A stretch of DNA of 64,000 nt from Trichomonas vaginalis G3. Its lineage: Eukaryota > Parabasalia > Trichomonadida > Trichomonadidae. The DNA lies in contig NC_067204.1 in NCBI RefSeq assembly GCF_026262505.1, positions 1,364,001 to 1,428,000 of the forward strand. Direction: 5' to 3'. Positions 43,717 through 53,312 of the stretch are shown here, one piece after another (position 1 is the stretch's first letter; each line of letters starts with the position of its first letter). The position numbers and the translations under genes are program-made. The notes beneath the pieces were generated by a model. That model was not told the origin of the DNA, made no database searches, and worked only from the letters and a program-made list of their open reading frames with translations.

Positions 43717-44534
43717 ATGAATTTTACAAAACCACCGTTACCGTTCTTTGGAAATAAGAGTAGATGTAAAGATATTATATTGAGAGAACTTAAGAAACTA
43801 CCGAATGGTCTAACATTTGTAGATTTGTTCGGTGGAAGTTTCTATATATCCCATTTATGTCATATAATATTCCCAGACTCAAAGATATATGCAATGACTT
43901 CGACAACTATATGGACCGTCTCAAACATATACCAGACACAAACAATATATTGAAAGAGTTAAAAGAAAAGATACCTATAGGTAAGATGGAACGTATACCA
44001 TTAGATAAGAAAATATTGTGAGAGAGGTTTTGAAAAAAGCAGAATATATAGACTGGGATAGTATATCTGCTAGACTATTATATAGTGGTCTATAAGAGTT
44101 CATGACATTGAAACACAGTTATGTCAAAAGTTTTATATCTTAACTATACAAATGTTTTCAAAGAGGACATAGAAAAATATATTGAGGGTATAGAGTTTGT
44201 GAGATGTCATTGGACAGAGTTGTATGAAAAATATAAAGACAAGGAAAATGTTTTCTTTATAGTGGACCCGCCGTTCTATAACACATGGGATTTTCAATAC
44301 CAAGTAGACTGGACTTTGAGAGACTCTTTAGAAACTTTAGACGTTTTACATAACCATCCATGCTTTTACTTTACATCCGATAAAAGTGGTTTGGAAACCG
44401 TTATGAGATGGTTAGAGGACATACATGACTATGAGTTTAGATATGACAAGATAGAATATGAGAGAGGTCCTATAAACTGGAGAAAGTGTCACAATAAAGA
44501 AATTTTATTAGTAAGTAAATGTGGTTTGAAATAG
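43717..44534 (+). pseudogene. D12-class DNA adenine methyltransferase (copy D)
   Basis: Transfers a methyl group from S-adenosylmethionine to N6 of adenine in DNA. Motifs: PLPFFGNKSR near the N-terminus, cofactor motif FVDLFGGSF (near 43818), and the catalytic DPPF within FFIVDPPFYNT (near 44258). The start follows TTTTTATTATTATATATAAATG. First gene of the element. It may mark element DNA or shield it from nucleases. This copy is broken. Confidence 0.8.
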
Positions 44535-44650
44535 GACTACTTGTTTTAGGTTTTTTCCATTGTGTCATTTATTTCTTTGACGTGGCAGAAAAGTACAGAG
44601 AATATGAAGATGAACCAATGCCTGCAAATGTTCAGTATATGTACTCGTAA
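44519..44650 (+). CDS. 43-residue single-pass membrane protein (copy D)
   Basis: Open frame MWFEIGLLVLGFFHCVIYFF; overlaps the methyltransferase end by 16 bases in another frame. Near-identical in copy A (557-688), including length. Confidence 0.55.
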   Translation: MWFEIGLLVLGFFHCVIYFFDVAEKYREYEDEPMPANVQYMYS

Positions 44651-44673
44651 GAGATATTTTTATCTAATATTAA

Positions 44674-45034
44674 ATGGACGCACAGAACTTAGCGAATGCA
44701 CAGCAACCTGGACAACCAAACCCAGAGAATATTCCAAATGAAGTTAGAATACAAACTGCAATGGCAAACTATGGTCAAGTGCCAACAGATGTACAAATGC
44801 AAACTGCCATGTCAAATGACGCTGCGTTAGGTTTGCCACCATGGTATGCAAATATGAGATGGAAAGAGTTTTATACAAACCCTGAAGTGGGATATAAACA
44901 ACTTTATGCAGATGACGCGAACACAGGAGTTGACCCAGAATATGTTTTCTACCAGAGAAAACAGAATGTATGAGCTCCAGTTAAAGAATGCTATGGAACT
45001 CAACAGGAAACGTAAGAGACTAGGCGGACATTAG
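44674..45034 (+). pseudogene. small virion-like protein with basic tail (copy D)
   Basis: MDAQNLANAQQPGQPNPENI ... PPWYANMRWKEFYTNP ... ending RKRKRLGGH. The start follows TTTTTATCTAATATTAAATG. A basic tail would suit DNA or capsid binding. Broken. Confidence 0.5.
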
Positions 45035-45051
45035 ATTTTTACATATAGTAA

Positions 45052-45297
45052 ATGGGTTTCTTCAGTAAGATAGGAAACTTCTTTCGAAATGTTGGAAGAG
45101 GTATATGGAATGGAATAAAAACCGTAGGAAGAGGAATTTGGAACGGAGTCAAAAATATTGGTAAAAGAGTAGGTCAGTTTGTTGGTATTATACCTAAAGA
45201 CCCTGAACCAGAAGAACAAGCTCCTGTTATACAACAGCCTGAACCTGCACCACAGTCTAGTTGGCAACCAAATCCAACACCTCAACCGGTATATTAA
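45052..45297 (+). CDS. 81-residue amphipathic protein (copy D)
   Basis: Open frame: MGFFSKIGNFFRNVGRGIWN with a repeated GRGIWNG(I/V)K motif, a hydrophobic QFVGII, then a Pro/Gln/Glu-rich tail. It resembles adenovirus-type membrane-lytic minor proteins in character only. Starts after TAGTAAATG. Confidence 0.6.
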   Translation: MGFFSKIGNFFRNVGRGIWNGIKTVGRGIWNGVKNIGKRVGQFVGIIPKDPEPEEQAPVIQQPEPAPQSSWQPNPTPQPVY

Positions 45298-45301
45298 AAA
45301 G

Positions 45302-46150
45302 TTATATTTTTATCGTTCGATAGTAGTTGTATATGAAACTAAGTTCTAAGTAAAACGCATGGTATAATGGAATTATTCTTTTTCTTCCATCTGTAGTAAA
45401 CCATACTTGAAAGTCTGAAATACTTCCACTTGGTGGTTCGTATAACTTTGTAGGTTTTTCGTAAAAGTCATTTGCCAAGCATAAGAAAGAGTTTTGGGCG
45501 CCAGAAAATGAAGCATGAACAATAATAGCAGCTGGGTCGAAAACATCTTTAAATAAATATGGTTCATCTCTTGCATATCGACTGTAAATATTTGCTAAAG
45601 GAAGTTCGACTTTCTGATTTAACATTCTTTGCAAATAATACCATGACATTGCAGTGAATTCTGTATATATTTGTTCGTCTTTATTTGGATTGTTTTCGTA
45701 GATTTGAAATGACACTTGTGAATTTTGTTTGTCATATACAATTCTCACATAAAGTGTGCTCTCGGTATTTGCATATTCATCAGCATATTTTGCATAACAT
45801 GAATTTATTTTATCTTCTATATTTTTTAACGCAGTCTGTAGAGAAGATGAAAGGTCAACTTGTATTAGCTCAATTTCTTCCCACATTTTTCGTTTCCCTT
45901 CAGATATATAATCTATATGAAACCTTACAATAAATGGAAAACTTTTATCTTCTACAGACACAAACTTCATTCTACGAAAGCCAATAGCTTTTGTGACAGA
46001 TGGGTCTCTTAGCCATCTTAATGGGTAGTCAAAACGATAGCCTTCATGCTTTACGGTCTCTGTCTCAAACTTTTGACCGACATTAGTAAAAAGTTCATCT
46101 AATGGTTTAGTTGTAGCAACTCTTGAATTTTCTTTTTCTATTGGAAGCAT
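45302..46150 (-). CDS. 282-residue structural-like protein, paralogue 1 (copy D)
   Basis: Open frame, clearly related over its whole length to 52056-52916: shared KPLDELFTN/KPLDYIFTN, YRFDYP.RWL, KAIGFRR, VFDP, HASFS, NSFLC, DFQVWFTT and YLELSFIYNY. Beta-rich with no enzyme motif. Divergent from the fibre gene with a spacer of only 18 bases. Likely a virion surface or capsid-associated protein; inferred. Confidence 0.6.
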   Translation of the reverse strand: MLPIEKENSRVATTKPLDELFTNVGQKFETETVKHEGYRFDYPLRWLRDPSVTKAIGFRRMKFVSVEDKSFPFIVRFHIDYISEGKRKMWEEIELIQVDLSSSLQTALKNIEDKINSCYAKYADEYANTESTLYVRIVYDKQNSQVSFQIYENNPNKDEQIYTEFTAMSWYYLQRMLNQKVELPLANIYSRYARDEPYLFKDVFDPAAIIVHASFSGAQNSFLCLANDFYEKPTKLYEPPSGSISDFQVWFTTDGRKRIIPLYHAFYLELSFIYNYYRTIKI

Positions 46151-46168
46151 ATTTTATCTAGAATAAAA

Positions 46169-47578
46169 ATGTCGAAAGATATTGCTTCCATGAGAGAAAT
46201 ACAACACAACCGACAACTCATTGTGCAAGCTCTAAATAAGAACACAACAAACTTTTCAAACTATTCTAAGATATCTGAGTCATTGAAAGAAGGAAACTTA
46301 AAACTGACATTAAACCCAATGACAGATGAGTTTCTATTTCAAGACAAGAAGAACAATACTGTCTGTATAAATCCAACAAAAGGAACTTTAAACGAGAAAC
46401 CTATAAATGAACTTCTTTTGAAAGCAGATGTTGACAACAAAGCTGACAAAGAATATGTAGACGATGCAATAGCAAAAGAAGAAGAAAGAGCTAACAATGC
46501 TTATGCAACAAAAGAACATACTCATCCTGAACTAGCAGACAAAACATATGTTGACAATAAAATGTCAAGTGAAGTGACAAGAGCTGAAAACGAATATTCT
46601 AAAAAGACTCATACACATTCTATATCTGAAATAACAGACTTAAACGTTAGCCTTGAAAATAAGGTAGATAAGGGACTTATGGCTAGTGTGTTAGTGAAGA
46701 AGGCGGATAAGGAATATGTGGATGAAAAAGATAAAGAAATTATAGAAAGGGTTGACTGGTATCATGAACGGACATCAAAGATTTTAAAAACTAAAGCCGA
46801 TACAGGATGGGTTTCAGGATGTTTAGACCTTAAAGCAGATAAAACTTATGTTAACGATGAGTTAGAGAAGAAAGCAAATAAGACTCATACACATACAAGT
46901 TTTACAACTGTTGCTATAGAAAGTATTGAAGGAACGGTTGAAGAAACTGGTGGGTATAAATTATATTGTAAACCTCCTAACTTTCCACAAGGTTTAACAT
47001 CGGATGACGACATAACGACGATGAGAAACATTAGATGTAAAGATGTTTATGTCATGAAGGATGAATATAATACTAAATTCACTGCTCAAGATTTATATGA
47101 CAAGAAAGCAGACAAAACAGAGCTTCAAACATTAAAGACAGAAATGCTTCAAACATTATATCCTATAGGCTCTATTTATACGTCAATGAACTCTACCAGA
47201 CCAGAAGTAGTACTTGGTTTTGGAACTTGGACTCAAATAGTCGACAGGTTTTTGTATTGTGCAAACTCTTCAAAGGAAACAGGTGGAAGTAAAACGATTT
47301 CAGGTGAAAATTTACCTGCACACAGTCACTACATAGATTTAAGTACATCTCAAGCGGGTTGGCATAAGCATAGATATTGGGATTGGGCAGCAATGACAAA
47401 AGGTAAAGGATATGATGTTAAAGACAACGTTAAGTTTGCTATAAATTGTTACTGGAGTAACACTGAGGGAGGAGGAAACCATACACATCGCGTTTCGGGA
47501 TATACGCAAACAACGGGACAAAGTAAAGAATACATGCCACCTTACATGACAGTTTACGCATGGTATAGAAATGCTTAG
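46169..47578 (+). CDS. tail-fibre-like protein with phage-type collar domain (copy D)
   Basis: A 469-residue open frame. Residues 1-85 are a family 2-specific head; about 85-235 are the shaft with KADKEYVDD, LADKTYVDNK and HTHS/HTHT repeats, including a stretch nearly identical to the family 1 shaft (WYHERTSKILKTKADTGW...); about 236-330 are unique; 331-469 are the collar (YPIGSIYTSMNSTRP, NLPAHSHYIDL, GGGNHTHRV, YAWYRNA). The end overlaps the convergent integrase gene by four bases. Confidence 0.85.
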   Translation: MSKDIASMREIQHNRQLIVQALNKNTTNFSNYSKISESLKEGNLKLTLNPMTDEFLFQDKKNNTVCINPTKGTLNEKPINELLLKADVDNKADKEYVDDAIAKEEERANNAYATKEHTHPELADKTYVDNKMSSEVTRAENEYSKKTHTHSISEITDLNVSLENKVDKGLMASVLVKKADKEYVDEKDKEIIERVDWYHERTSKILKTKADTGWVSGCLDLKADKTYVNDELEKKANKTHTHTSFTTVAIESIEGTVEETGGYKLYCKPPNFPQGLTSDDDITTMRNIRCKDVYVMKDEYNTKFTAQDLYDKKADKTELQTLKTEMLQTLYPIGSIYTSMNSTRPEVVLGFGTWTQIVDRFLYCANSSKETGGSKTISGENLPAHSHYIDLSTSQAGWHKHRYWDWAAMTKGKGYDVKDNVKFAINCYWSNTEGGGNHTHRVSGYTQTTGQSKEYMPPYMTVYAWYRNA

Positions 47579-48534
47579 TCGTCATTTTCAACTTCTTTAG
47601 CATATTCGTCAGGAGTTGTCTTATATTTGTTAGGAACTGTTTTTGAAAGTATACCACCTTGAACTTTGACAAGTTTGAAACGAGGTCTGACAATAGTAGT
47701 TTTATCTTCTGCTTGCAGTCTGTACATTTTGCCATGTTTGCCTAAAACTTCATAATATTCTCTTGTATACTTTCTTCTATTTTTACGAACACGAATGTGA
47801 GTACCTGTCGGGTTCCCATTGTTGTCATAGTCAATAGTATTTTCATATGGGTCGCGTTTAGGTATTTCTATTTTTACTTTGTCACCTTTCTGAAGTTTGA
47901 AGCCCGGCATTCTTTCTTGTTTGTCTCTTTTGACTAAATTATTAATATATAGTCTTTCTCTAAGTCAGGGTTGTTTTTCATTTCTTCGGGGGAGTGGTTT
48001 CCCAAACCTTTTTGTTTACGGCTATTGTAAATATTTAAAACTTGTCTCATCTTTGCCATGGAGAAGTGTCTATACTTGTCGTCATATGACATTTCATTTG
48101 CTTCACCACCTTGTGGTTGGTTTAAGTCTCTTAACATTTTTATACAACCGTCAATGACACCAAGAGCAGAATGGTTTTTGGTCGACAATGAAATATTGGT
48201 TTACATTTTTTGAACGCAGATAGTTTTTTACATCATCTGATTTGAAAGAACTTTCACAGTCAGATGTCAGTTTTGTTGGATGGTATTTGTCAACGAATAT
48301 TGTCAAAGCTGCTAAGATATCTAAAATATTTTTGGACTGTAATGGTATGGCTTCACAGTATCTTGTGTTTTGACCGACAAATATTAGCCAGTATGGTGGT
48401 CCATCTTCTCTATACCTCGGAATGTTTTCCAAGATATCCATAAACCAAGCATTTGGTGTTGAACTAAAGATTTTTATCATGAGTGCTTTCTTTGTCGCTT
48501 TAGAAACATAGGGGTCCTTGTTTGGATTCGTCAT
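47575..48534 (-). pseudogene. rve-family integrase (copy D)
   Basis: Catalytic core with AWFMDILE, YWLIFVGQNTRYCEAIPL and LTSDCESSF; a basic C-terminal part with FKLQKGDKVKIEI and RKNRRKYTREYYEVL, a small barrel-like DNA-binding domain. Only loosely similar to the family 1 integrase. Starts MTNPNKDPYVSKATKKAL. Broken. Confidence 0.85.
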
Positions 48535-48551
48535 TTTTTAACCCATAAGAA

Positions 48552-48953
48552 ATGGGTTTATTTGGCGCATTAGCAGGAGTTGCATCCAGATTTTTGCCCG
48601 CAGTGGGAACAATAGCTAGAGGTGCATTTGGAATTGGAAGGAAGATTTTGAGTACATTAGGTATACTTAAAGAGAAAGCACAACCTATTATACAAACTGT
48701 ACAGAAAGGTTGGGATGTAGCACGAGATGCAACAAATCTTATTCCAAATCCTGAAACAAGAGGAAAAGTTCAAGGATGGATGGACAATGTAGGAAGACAA
48801 GCAGGAAACTATTATAACAAAGCAAATGACTACTATAACCAAGCAGGCCACTATATGGACCAAGGTGAAAGATTCTTTAACAGAGGATATAACCATGCAC
48901 AACAATGGGTAAGCAATAACCAACCTCAACCGCCTCAAACGTGGGGAATGTAA
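48552..48953 (+). CDS. 133-residue Gly-rich amphipathic protein (copy D)
   Basis: Open frame MGLFGALAGVASRFLPAVGT with a hydrophobic Gly/Ala N-terminus, then Tyr/Asn/Gln-rich helices (NYYNKANDYYNQAGHYM) and a Pro-rich end. An N-terminal amphipathic helix before a polar body is reminiscent of adenovirus protein VI. Role inferred. Confidence 0.6.
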   Translation: MGLFGALAGVASRFLPAVGTIARGAFGIGRKILSTLGILKEKAQPIIQTVQKGWDVARDATNLIPNPETRGKVQGWMDNVGRQAGNYYNKANDYYNQAGHYMDQGERFFNRGYNHAQQWVSNNQPQPPQTWGM

Positions 48954-48975
48954 AATTTTTTACTGAGATGAAATG
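48951..48975 (+). promoter_or_regulatory. leader, first copy
   Basis: A 26-base stretch (TAAAATTTTTTACTGAGATG...) running from the previous stop through the start codon. The same stretch stands before the next gene at 49123-49147. Confidence 0.5.
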
Positions 48976-49125
48976 AACAATACAGCATTGAGACAAATGG
49001 GTTCAAGATGGATTTGTCGACTTCCAGCAGTTACACCACGTGTTTGTCAAGTTCTTCCTATACCTCAGGAAGTTTTAGACCGACTTAAAAAACCTAAACA
49101 ACCAGTTGAAAACAAACCAAACTAA
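48973..49125 (+). CDS. 50-residue basic protein (copy D)
   Basis: Open frame MNNTALRQMGSRWICRLPAV ... ending LKKPKQPVENKPN. Supported by its leader, which is identical to that of the next gene. Function unknown. Confidence 0.45.
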   Translation: MNNTALRQMGSRWICRLPAVTPRVCQVLPIPQEVLDRLKKPKQPVENKPN

Positions 49126-49147
49126 AATTTTTTACTGAGATGAAATG
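49123..49147 (+). promoter_or_regulatory. leader, second copy
   Basis: Identical to 48951-48975, before the start at 49145. Confidence 0.5.
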
Positions 49148-49561
49148 ACCGAAGAAGTTGAAACGGTAGATTTGACACCACAAACAAAAAGTTCAGAACC
49201 ATTGTCAAAACCTGTCAAAGAACTTACAGATGAAGAGAAAAATTCAATAATAGAAAGTGCCAGGTCTGGAAATACAAACCCTAACTATAAAGTCACTTTT
49301 CATAGAAATGGAACGGCTAGTATCTCAAAAAAGAAACAGACTCTCACAAATAAAATATTGAAGTCTGAAGGAGCTTTCGAGACAACAGATGGAAAAGTTT
49401 ACTTCACTGACCAACAGTTCATTATAGAACATCTCATTGACTTAGAGTCGAAATATTCTAAACTTTACAACAAACACAAAAAGTTGAAAGGAAAACAAAA
49501 CAAATGGCATATGATATTTATGAAGATGTTAACGACACAACTGTTCCTGCAGGTGAGGTAA
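49145..49561 (+). CDS. 138-residue polar protein (copy D)
   Basis: Starts MTEEVETVDLTPQTKSSEPL; Thr/Ser/Lys-rich, then VTFHRNGTASISKKKQTL and a helical C-terminal part. Unknown. Its end overlaps the next small gene. Confidence 0.5.
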   Translation: MTEEVETVDLTPQTKSSEPLSKPVKELTDEEKNSIIESARSGNTNPNYKVTFHRNGTASISKKKQTLTNKILKSEGAFETTDGKVYFTDQQFIIEHLIDLESKYSKLYNKHKKLKGKQNKWHMIFMKMLTTQLFLQVR

Positions 49562-49726
49562 AGTCAGAGAACCGAAAAGTGACAAAAAACCGATAGAAGA
49601 AGAAAAACCAAAAACTGAAGATAAACCAAAACAAAGTTTAGTTTGGAAACTAAACCAAGTCAACCTTCATTAGCTGGTATGGGTTGGCGTCAAAGACTTA
49701 TGGCAGCAGGCGGTTATGTAAAGTAA
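49504..49726 (+). pseudogene. small polar protein (copy D)
   Basis: Begins MAYDIYEDVNDTTVPAGEVK and ends GMGWRQRLMAAGGYVK; Lys/Glu/Pro-rich between. Broken. Confidence 0.35.
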
Positions 49727-49771
49727 AGAAAAAAATATTTTTTTTCTTTTTATAAAAATGCCCCATATAGA

Positions 49772-49990
49772 ATGGATAGAAAGTCTGCTAGAATAAAAGC
49801 AGAGTTGCAAAGATATGGTTGGAGAGTTTCGAAGAAGTTTAAATATAGGAAGGGAAGACCCATAAAAGTCTATGACAAATTGTCTGGTCTTCGCTACGAA
49901 ATGGATTTGGAAACAGCACGTGCCAATTATCCAAACAGACTAGAGAGGTTAGAAGAAGAACGTCTTATGGACATGCCTTTCGATGTTTAG
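49772..49990 (+). CDS. 72-residue basic protein before PolB (copy D)
   Basis: Open frame MDRKSARIKAELQRYGWRVS, strongly basic, helical at both ends. It overlaps the start of the polymerase region by eight bases. Might be a separate DNA-binding protein or the N-terminal part of the polymerase product. Confidence 0.45.
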   Translation: MDRKSARIKAELQRYGWRVSKKFKYRKGRPIKVYDKLSGLRYEMDLETARANYPNRLERLEEERLMDMPFDV

Positions 49991-51906
49991 TGAACCTCAA
50001 GTTGAAGGACACGACGGCTTTGCCAGATTCTACTGGAAACATGACGAACAATTGCATCCTTTGAGAAGGAAAAAAGGTAGTGCAGAGGATGGTCATGCTC
50101 CCATGGAAAGAACAAGATATGCATATGCAAAGTATCGTGAAGTTAGAAGTCAAATTACATCTGGTCGAACCTTTACAGTAAACTTTGACGAAGGAAAGAA
50201 CAAAGAAGGCTTCATGGGTGTACTTGCTGCAATTCAAGACGGAAATAAGAAAGGACACAATCTCAGATTGACCATAACGGATTTGGATGGTCACATTTAC
50301 TATGCAAATGGCAATGTCACAACAGCTGCAAAACTTCTTGACGCTTTCAAGACTACAAAGAGAGAACAAATGGTTGACTCCGACTCAGACATTTTGAATG
50401 CAATTGAAGGAATTGCAAGTGTCAAGTTCGAATGGTACCAACCTAACCCTCAAGCAGTCAGAACATGCTGGATACTTCCCGTTCATAAATAAGTCTGACA
50501 TTGACTTGACAAGGTATGGAATTTACAATTCAATTGAAACAATTGTCAATGAACCTTGTATTCTTACATGTCTCAGGAACTCTGGTCTTGTTACAGATGA
50601 GAAGATGAAGTATCTTGAGTCATGTGTGAAGACAAGGTACATTCTCAGAGGTCAATTGGCAAAAATTGCACCGTTGGCAAATGTCAATATCCGAGTCAAC
50701 ATACCTACAGCTAAAGGTTCTTCACATGACGACTATGTTGTTGAGTTCAATTTACCATGGTTGAAGATTGCAATTGTCCACAACCACTTCATGTTGAACG
50801 AAAGTCTTACAAACCCATTGTTCGGAAAAGGCAAGTGCAACATTGTCAGAGCTGTAAACATTCTTTTCGAGAAAGGTTTGTTGGAACCAATTCCAGATGA
50901 CAAGCTGACAGAAACTTTTGTACCAAAAGACGAAACAAACTTTTCACTGTTAGCAAGACCAAAAGTTGTTCCAGACAAAGTTCTAGTACAAAAGAAGTAC
51001 ACAATTCCAAAAGGAGTTGGATTGTTCGGATACCAACCTGAACCAGAAGAACTTCCAATGAGGTTGCAAGAACTTCAAGATGCATAAACAAACTTCCATT
51101 GAGACATCCAATTGACGTCAATTGTATTGGAGAGCATCTGAGTTAGGTCAGAAGGTTTTATATGAAACAGGTTGCTTCGACGATGTTTATGAGATAACAG
51201 GAGAAGTTTCTCAGAAGATAAGAGACTCACTTGAATTTCCACAAACTGGACCAATTGGTTGCGACAAGTTCGACTCAAACGAAAAGATATACTATGTCGA
51301 CCTTAACGCTGCATACATGAGGTTTGTCCAATATATTCCGACTGGAATTCCAAACGAAGATGGTGAGTTCCCGGGAAGGAACTATACAGTTGGAAAAGTC
51401 ATACAACAACTGTATGATATTAGGAAAGCTTCAAACCCCAAACTTGCAATGACACTCAAATTGCTTATGAATTCGACATGGGGATATTCCATTAAGAAAC
51501 CTCAAGAGATGAAGAGTAAACATTATGAGAAGGTCGACAACTTTGTTGAAAGGTTTTCTCCTTTTGTTTTGAAGTACGAATTCACTCAAGGTCAAAGTGG
51601 CTTAGTAACCACATTAAAACCTATTGTCGAACATTGGTCTTACCCCAGTTCGCAAAGGCAGTCCTTGACAACTACAACAAATTCTTCTCCGAAGTCAAAT
51701 CCAAAGTTGTGGTTTACTATGAGAACATTGACGCACTCATGACGAACGAAGAAGGGTACAACAAACTCATTGAAATGGGAATGGTCGGTGAAAAGATGGG
51801 CTGTTTTAAGCTAGATAAGGTATTTTCTGAAGTTCATGTCCTCTCCAAGCGTAAGTATTGGGGCATACTTGAAGACGGCACAGAAATAAAACATTGCATG
51901 AAGTAA
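49983..51906 (+). pseudogene. polB: protein-primed-type DNA polymerase B (copy D)
   Basis: Palm motif A YYVDLNAAYM (near 51295), motif B KLLMNSTWGYS (near 51465) and a motif-C-like stretch (near 51710). The region before (49983-51080) is unlike family 1 and lacks its HNH domain. Distant from the family 1 polymerase. Broken at several places. Confidence 0.75.
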
Positions 51907-51950
51907 AAAATTTATTTTCAAAAAAGTGACATTTTTTAATTTTATTTGAA

Positions 51951-52055
51951 ATGTACGCTGAGTTTGTTGGAGAAGACCGTTGGGAAACTTGTTTGTTAGA
52001 TGAGAAATATGAAATGGCATACCATTTTAAAACAATATATTTTTACATATATTAA
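51951..52055 (+). CDS. 34-residue ORF abutting the next gene (copy D)
   Basis: MYAEFVGEDRWETCLLDEKY ... with its stop TAA directly before the next ATG, so the TAAATG signal of the next gene contains this stop. Possibly a real small gene. Confidence 0.35.
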   Translation: MYAEFVGEDRWETCLLDEKYEMAYHFKTIYFYIY

Positions 52056-52916
52056 ATGCTTCAGGTTGAAAAACAAAGAACAAAAGTAGCAGATACAAAA
52101 CCGTTAGACTATATCTTTACAAATGCTGGTAGGACTATTTCAGATGAAGAAATTTCATCCCGAACATACAGGTTTGACTATCCAATTCGTTGGCTTCAAA
52201 GTCCTTCAGATGCAAAGGCAATAGGATTTAGAAGAGTTTTGTTTTCAAAAAGAACTAACGCATTTATGTTCGCAGTATATTTTCATGGGCAGTATAAAGG
52301 TTCTGATGGTCTAATAGACAAATTTGACGAAATGAGAATCTTTACAGTTCGTTCAGACGAAAGTCTTGAGAAAACTCTAAATGACTTTCAAACTCAAATG
52401 AACAAATATTATTGGGAATTTCAAGAAAAATACGACTCTTTACTAAATGGAACATACTATCTGAAACTAGAATATGACAAGATGAACTCCACCGTTTCAT
52501 TTCAAAGGATTGAAATTAACCCTCCAAGAGATACAGAGTTTTTATTTTGGGAAGTAGACAAACGTTCTTGGGCACAATTTCTTCGGTTACTAAACCAGAA
52601 CGAACCATTACCACCAGATGGTCCATTTCAATTTATACTTCCACCAGCAGATTTGACAGTTTATAGAAACGTGTTTGACCCTCAAAATGTTATGTGTCAT
52701 GCAAGTTTCAGTTCAAGCAACAATAGTTTTCTATGTATTGGTAAGGACTTTTATGACTTTGCTTCTAAATTCTACGAACCACCTAGTAACAGTTTCTCTG
52801 ACTTTCAAGTTTGGTTCACAACAAATGGTGTGCAACATATTATTCCATTGTACTATGACTTTTATCTCGAATTGTCTTTCATATATAACTACGGAAAAGT
52901 GCTGAAAAAGTATTGA
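52056..52916 (+). CDS. 286-residue structural-like protein, paralogue 2 (copy D)
   Basis: Open frame MLQVEKQRTKVADTKPLDYI...; whole-length paralogue of 45302-46150. Two copies of one structural-like gene in one element suggest either two related virion components or a variable surface protein pair. Confidence 0.6.
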   Translation: MLQVEKQRTKVADTKPLDYIFTNAGRTISDEEISSRTYRFDYPIRWLQSPSDAKAIGFRRVLFSKRTNAFMFAVYFHGQYKGSDGLIDKFDEMRIFTVRSDESLEKTLNDFQTQMNKYYWEFQEKYDSLLNGTYYLKLEYDKMNSTVSFQRIEINPPRDTEFLFWEVDKRSWAQFLRLLNQNEPLPPDGPFQFILPPADLTVYRNVFDPQNVMCHASFSSSNNSFLCIGKDFYDFASKFYEPPSNSFSDFQVWFTTNGVQHIIPLYYDFYLELSFIYNYGKVLKKY

Positions 52917-53252
52917 AAAATATAATTTAGGATAGAAGGTTAGATCTAACCTCTTTTCTAACCTCTTTTCTACCCTCTTGAATTTTCATGATTTCATCGT
53001 AAATGTTTTGTCAAGACTTCTTCGTAATGAGTGTAAAGGACCCAAAAATATAATTTAGGGTAGAAGGTTAGATCTAACCTCTTTTCTAACCTCTTTTCTA
53101 CCCTCTTGAATTTTCATGATTTCATCGTAAATGTTTTGTCAAGACTTCTTCGTAATGAGTGTAAAGGACCCAAAAATATAATTTAGGGTAGAAGGTTAGA
53201 TCTAACCTCTTTTCTAACCTCTTTTCTACCCTCTTGAATTTTCATGAATTTT
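52917..53252 (+). repeat. left repeat array of the 53313 gene (copy D)
   Basis: Two full 128-bp units and a partial one with TATAATTTAGGGTAGAAGG, the palindrome GGTTAGATCTAACC and TCTTTTCTAACC. The same core stands in reverse complement at 54255-54492. Confidence 0.9.
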
Positions 53253-53261
53253 CCCGAAATA

Positions 53262-53279
53262 AAAAATAAAGTTAGTTTT
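53262..53279 (+). promoter_or_regulatory. AAATAAAGTTAG box before the 53313 gene (copy D)
   Basis: AAAAATAAAGTTAGTTTT about 35 bases before the start, followed by a T-rich tract and TTTTGTATGTAAG. Same box as before the family 1 primase-helicase. Confidence 0.55.
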
Positions 53280-53312
53280 ATTTTTTTTATTTTTTTATTT
53301 TGTATGTAAGAT

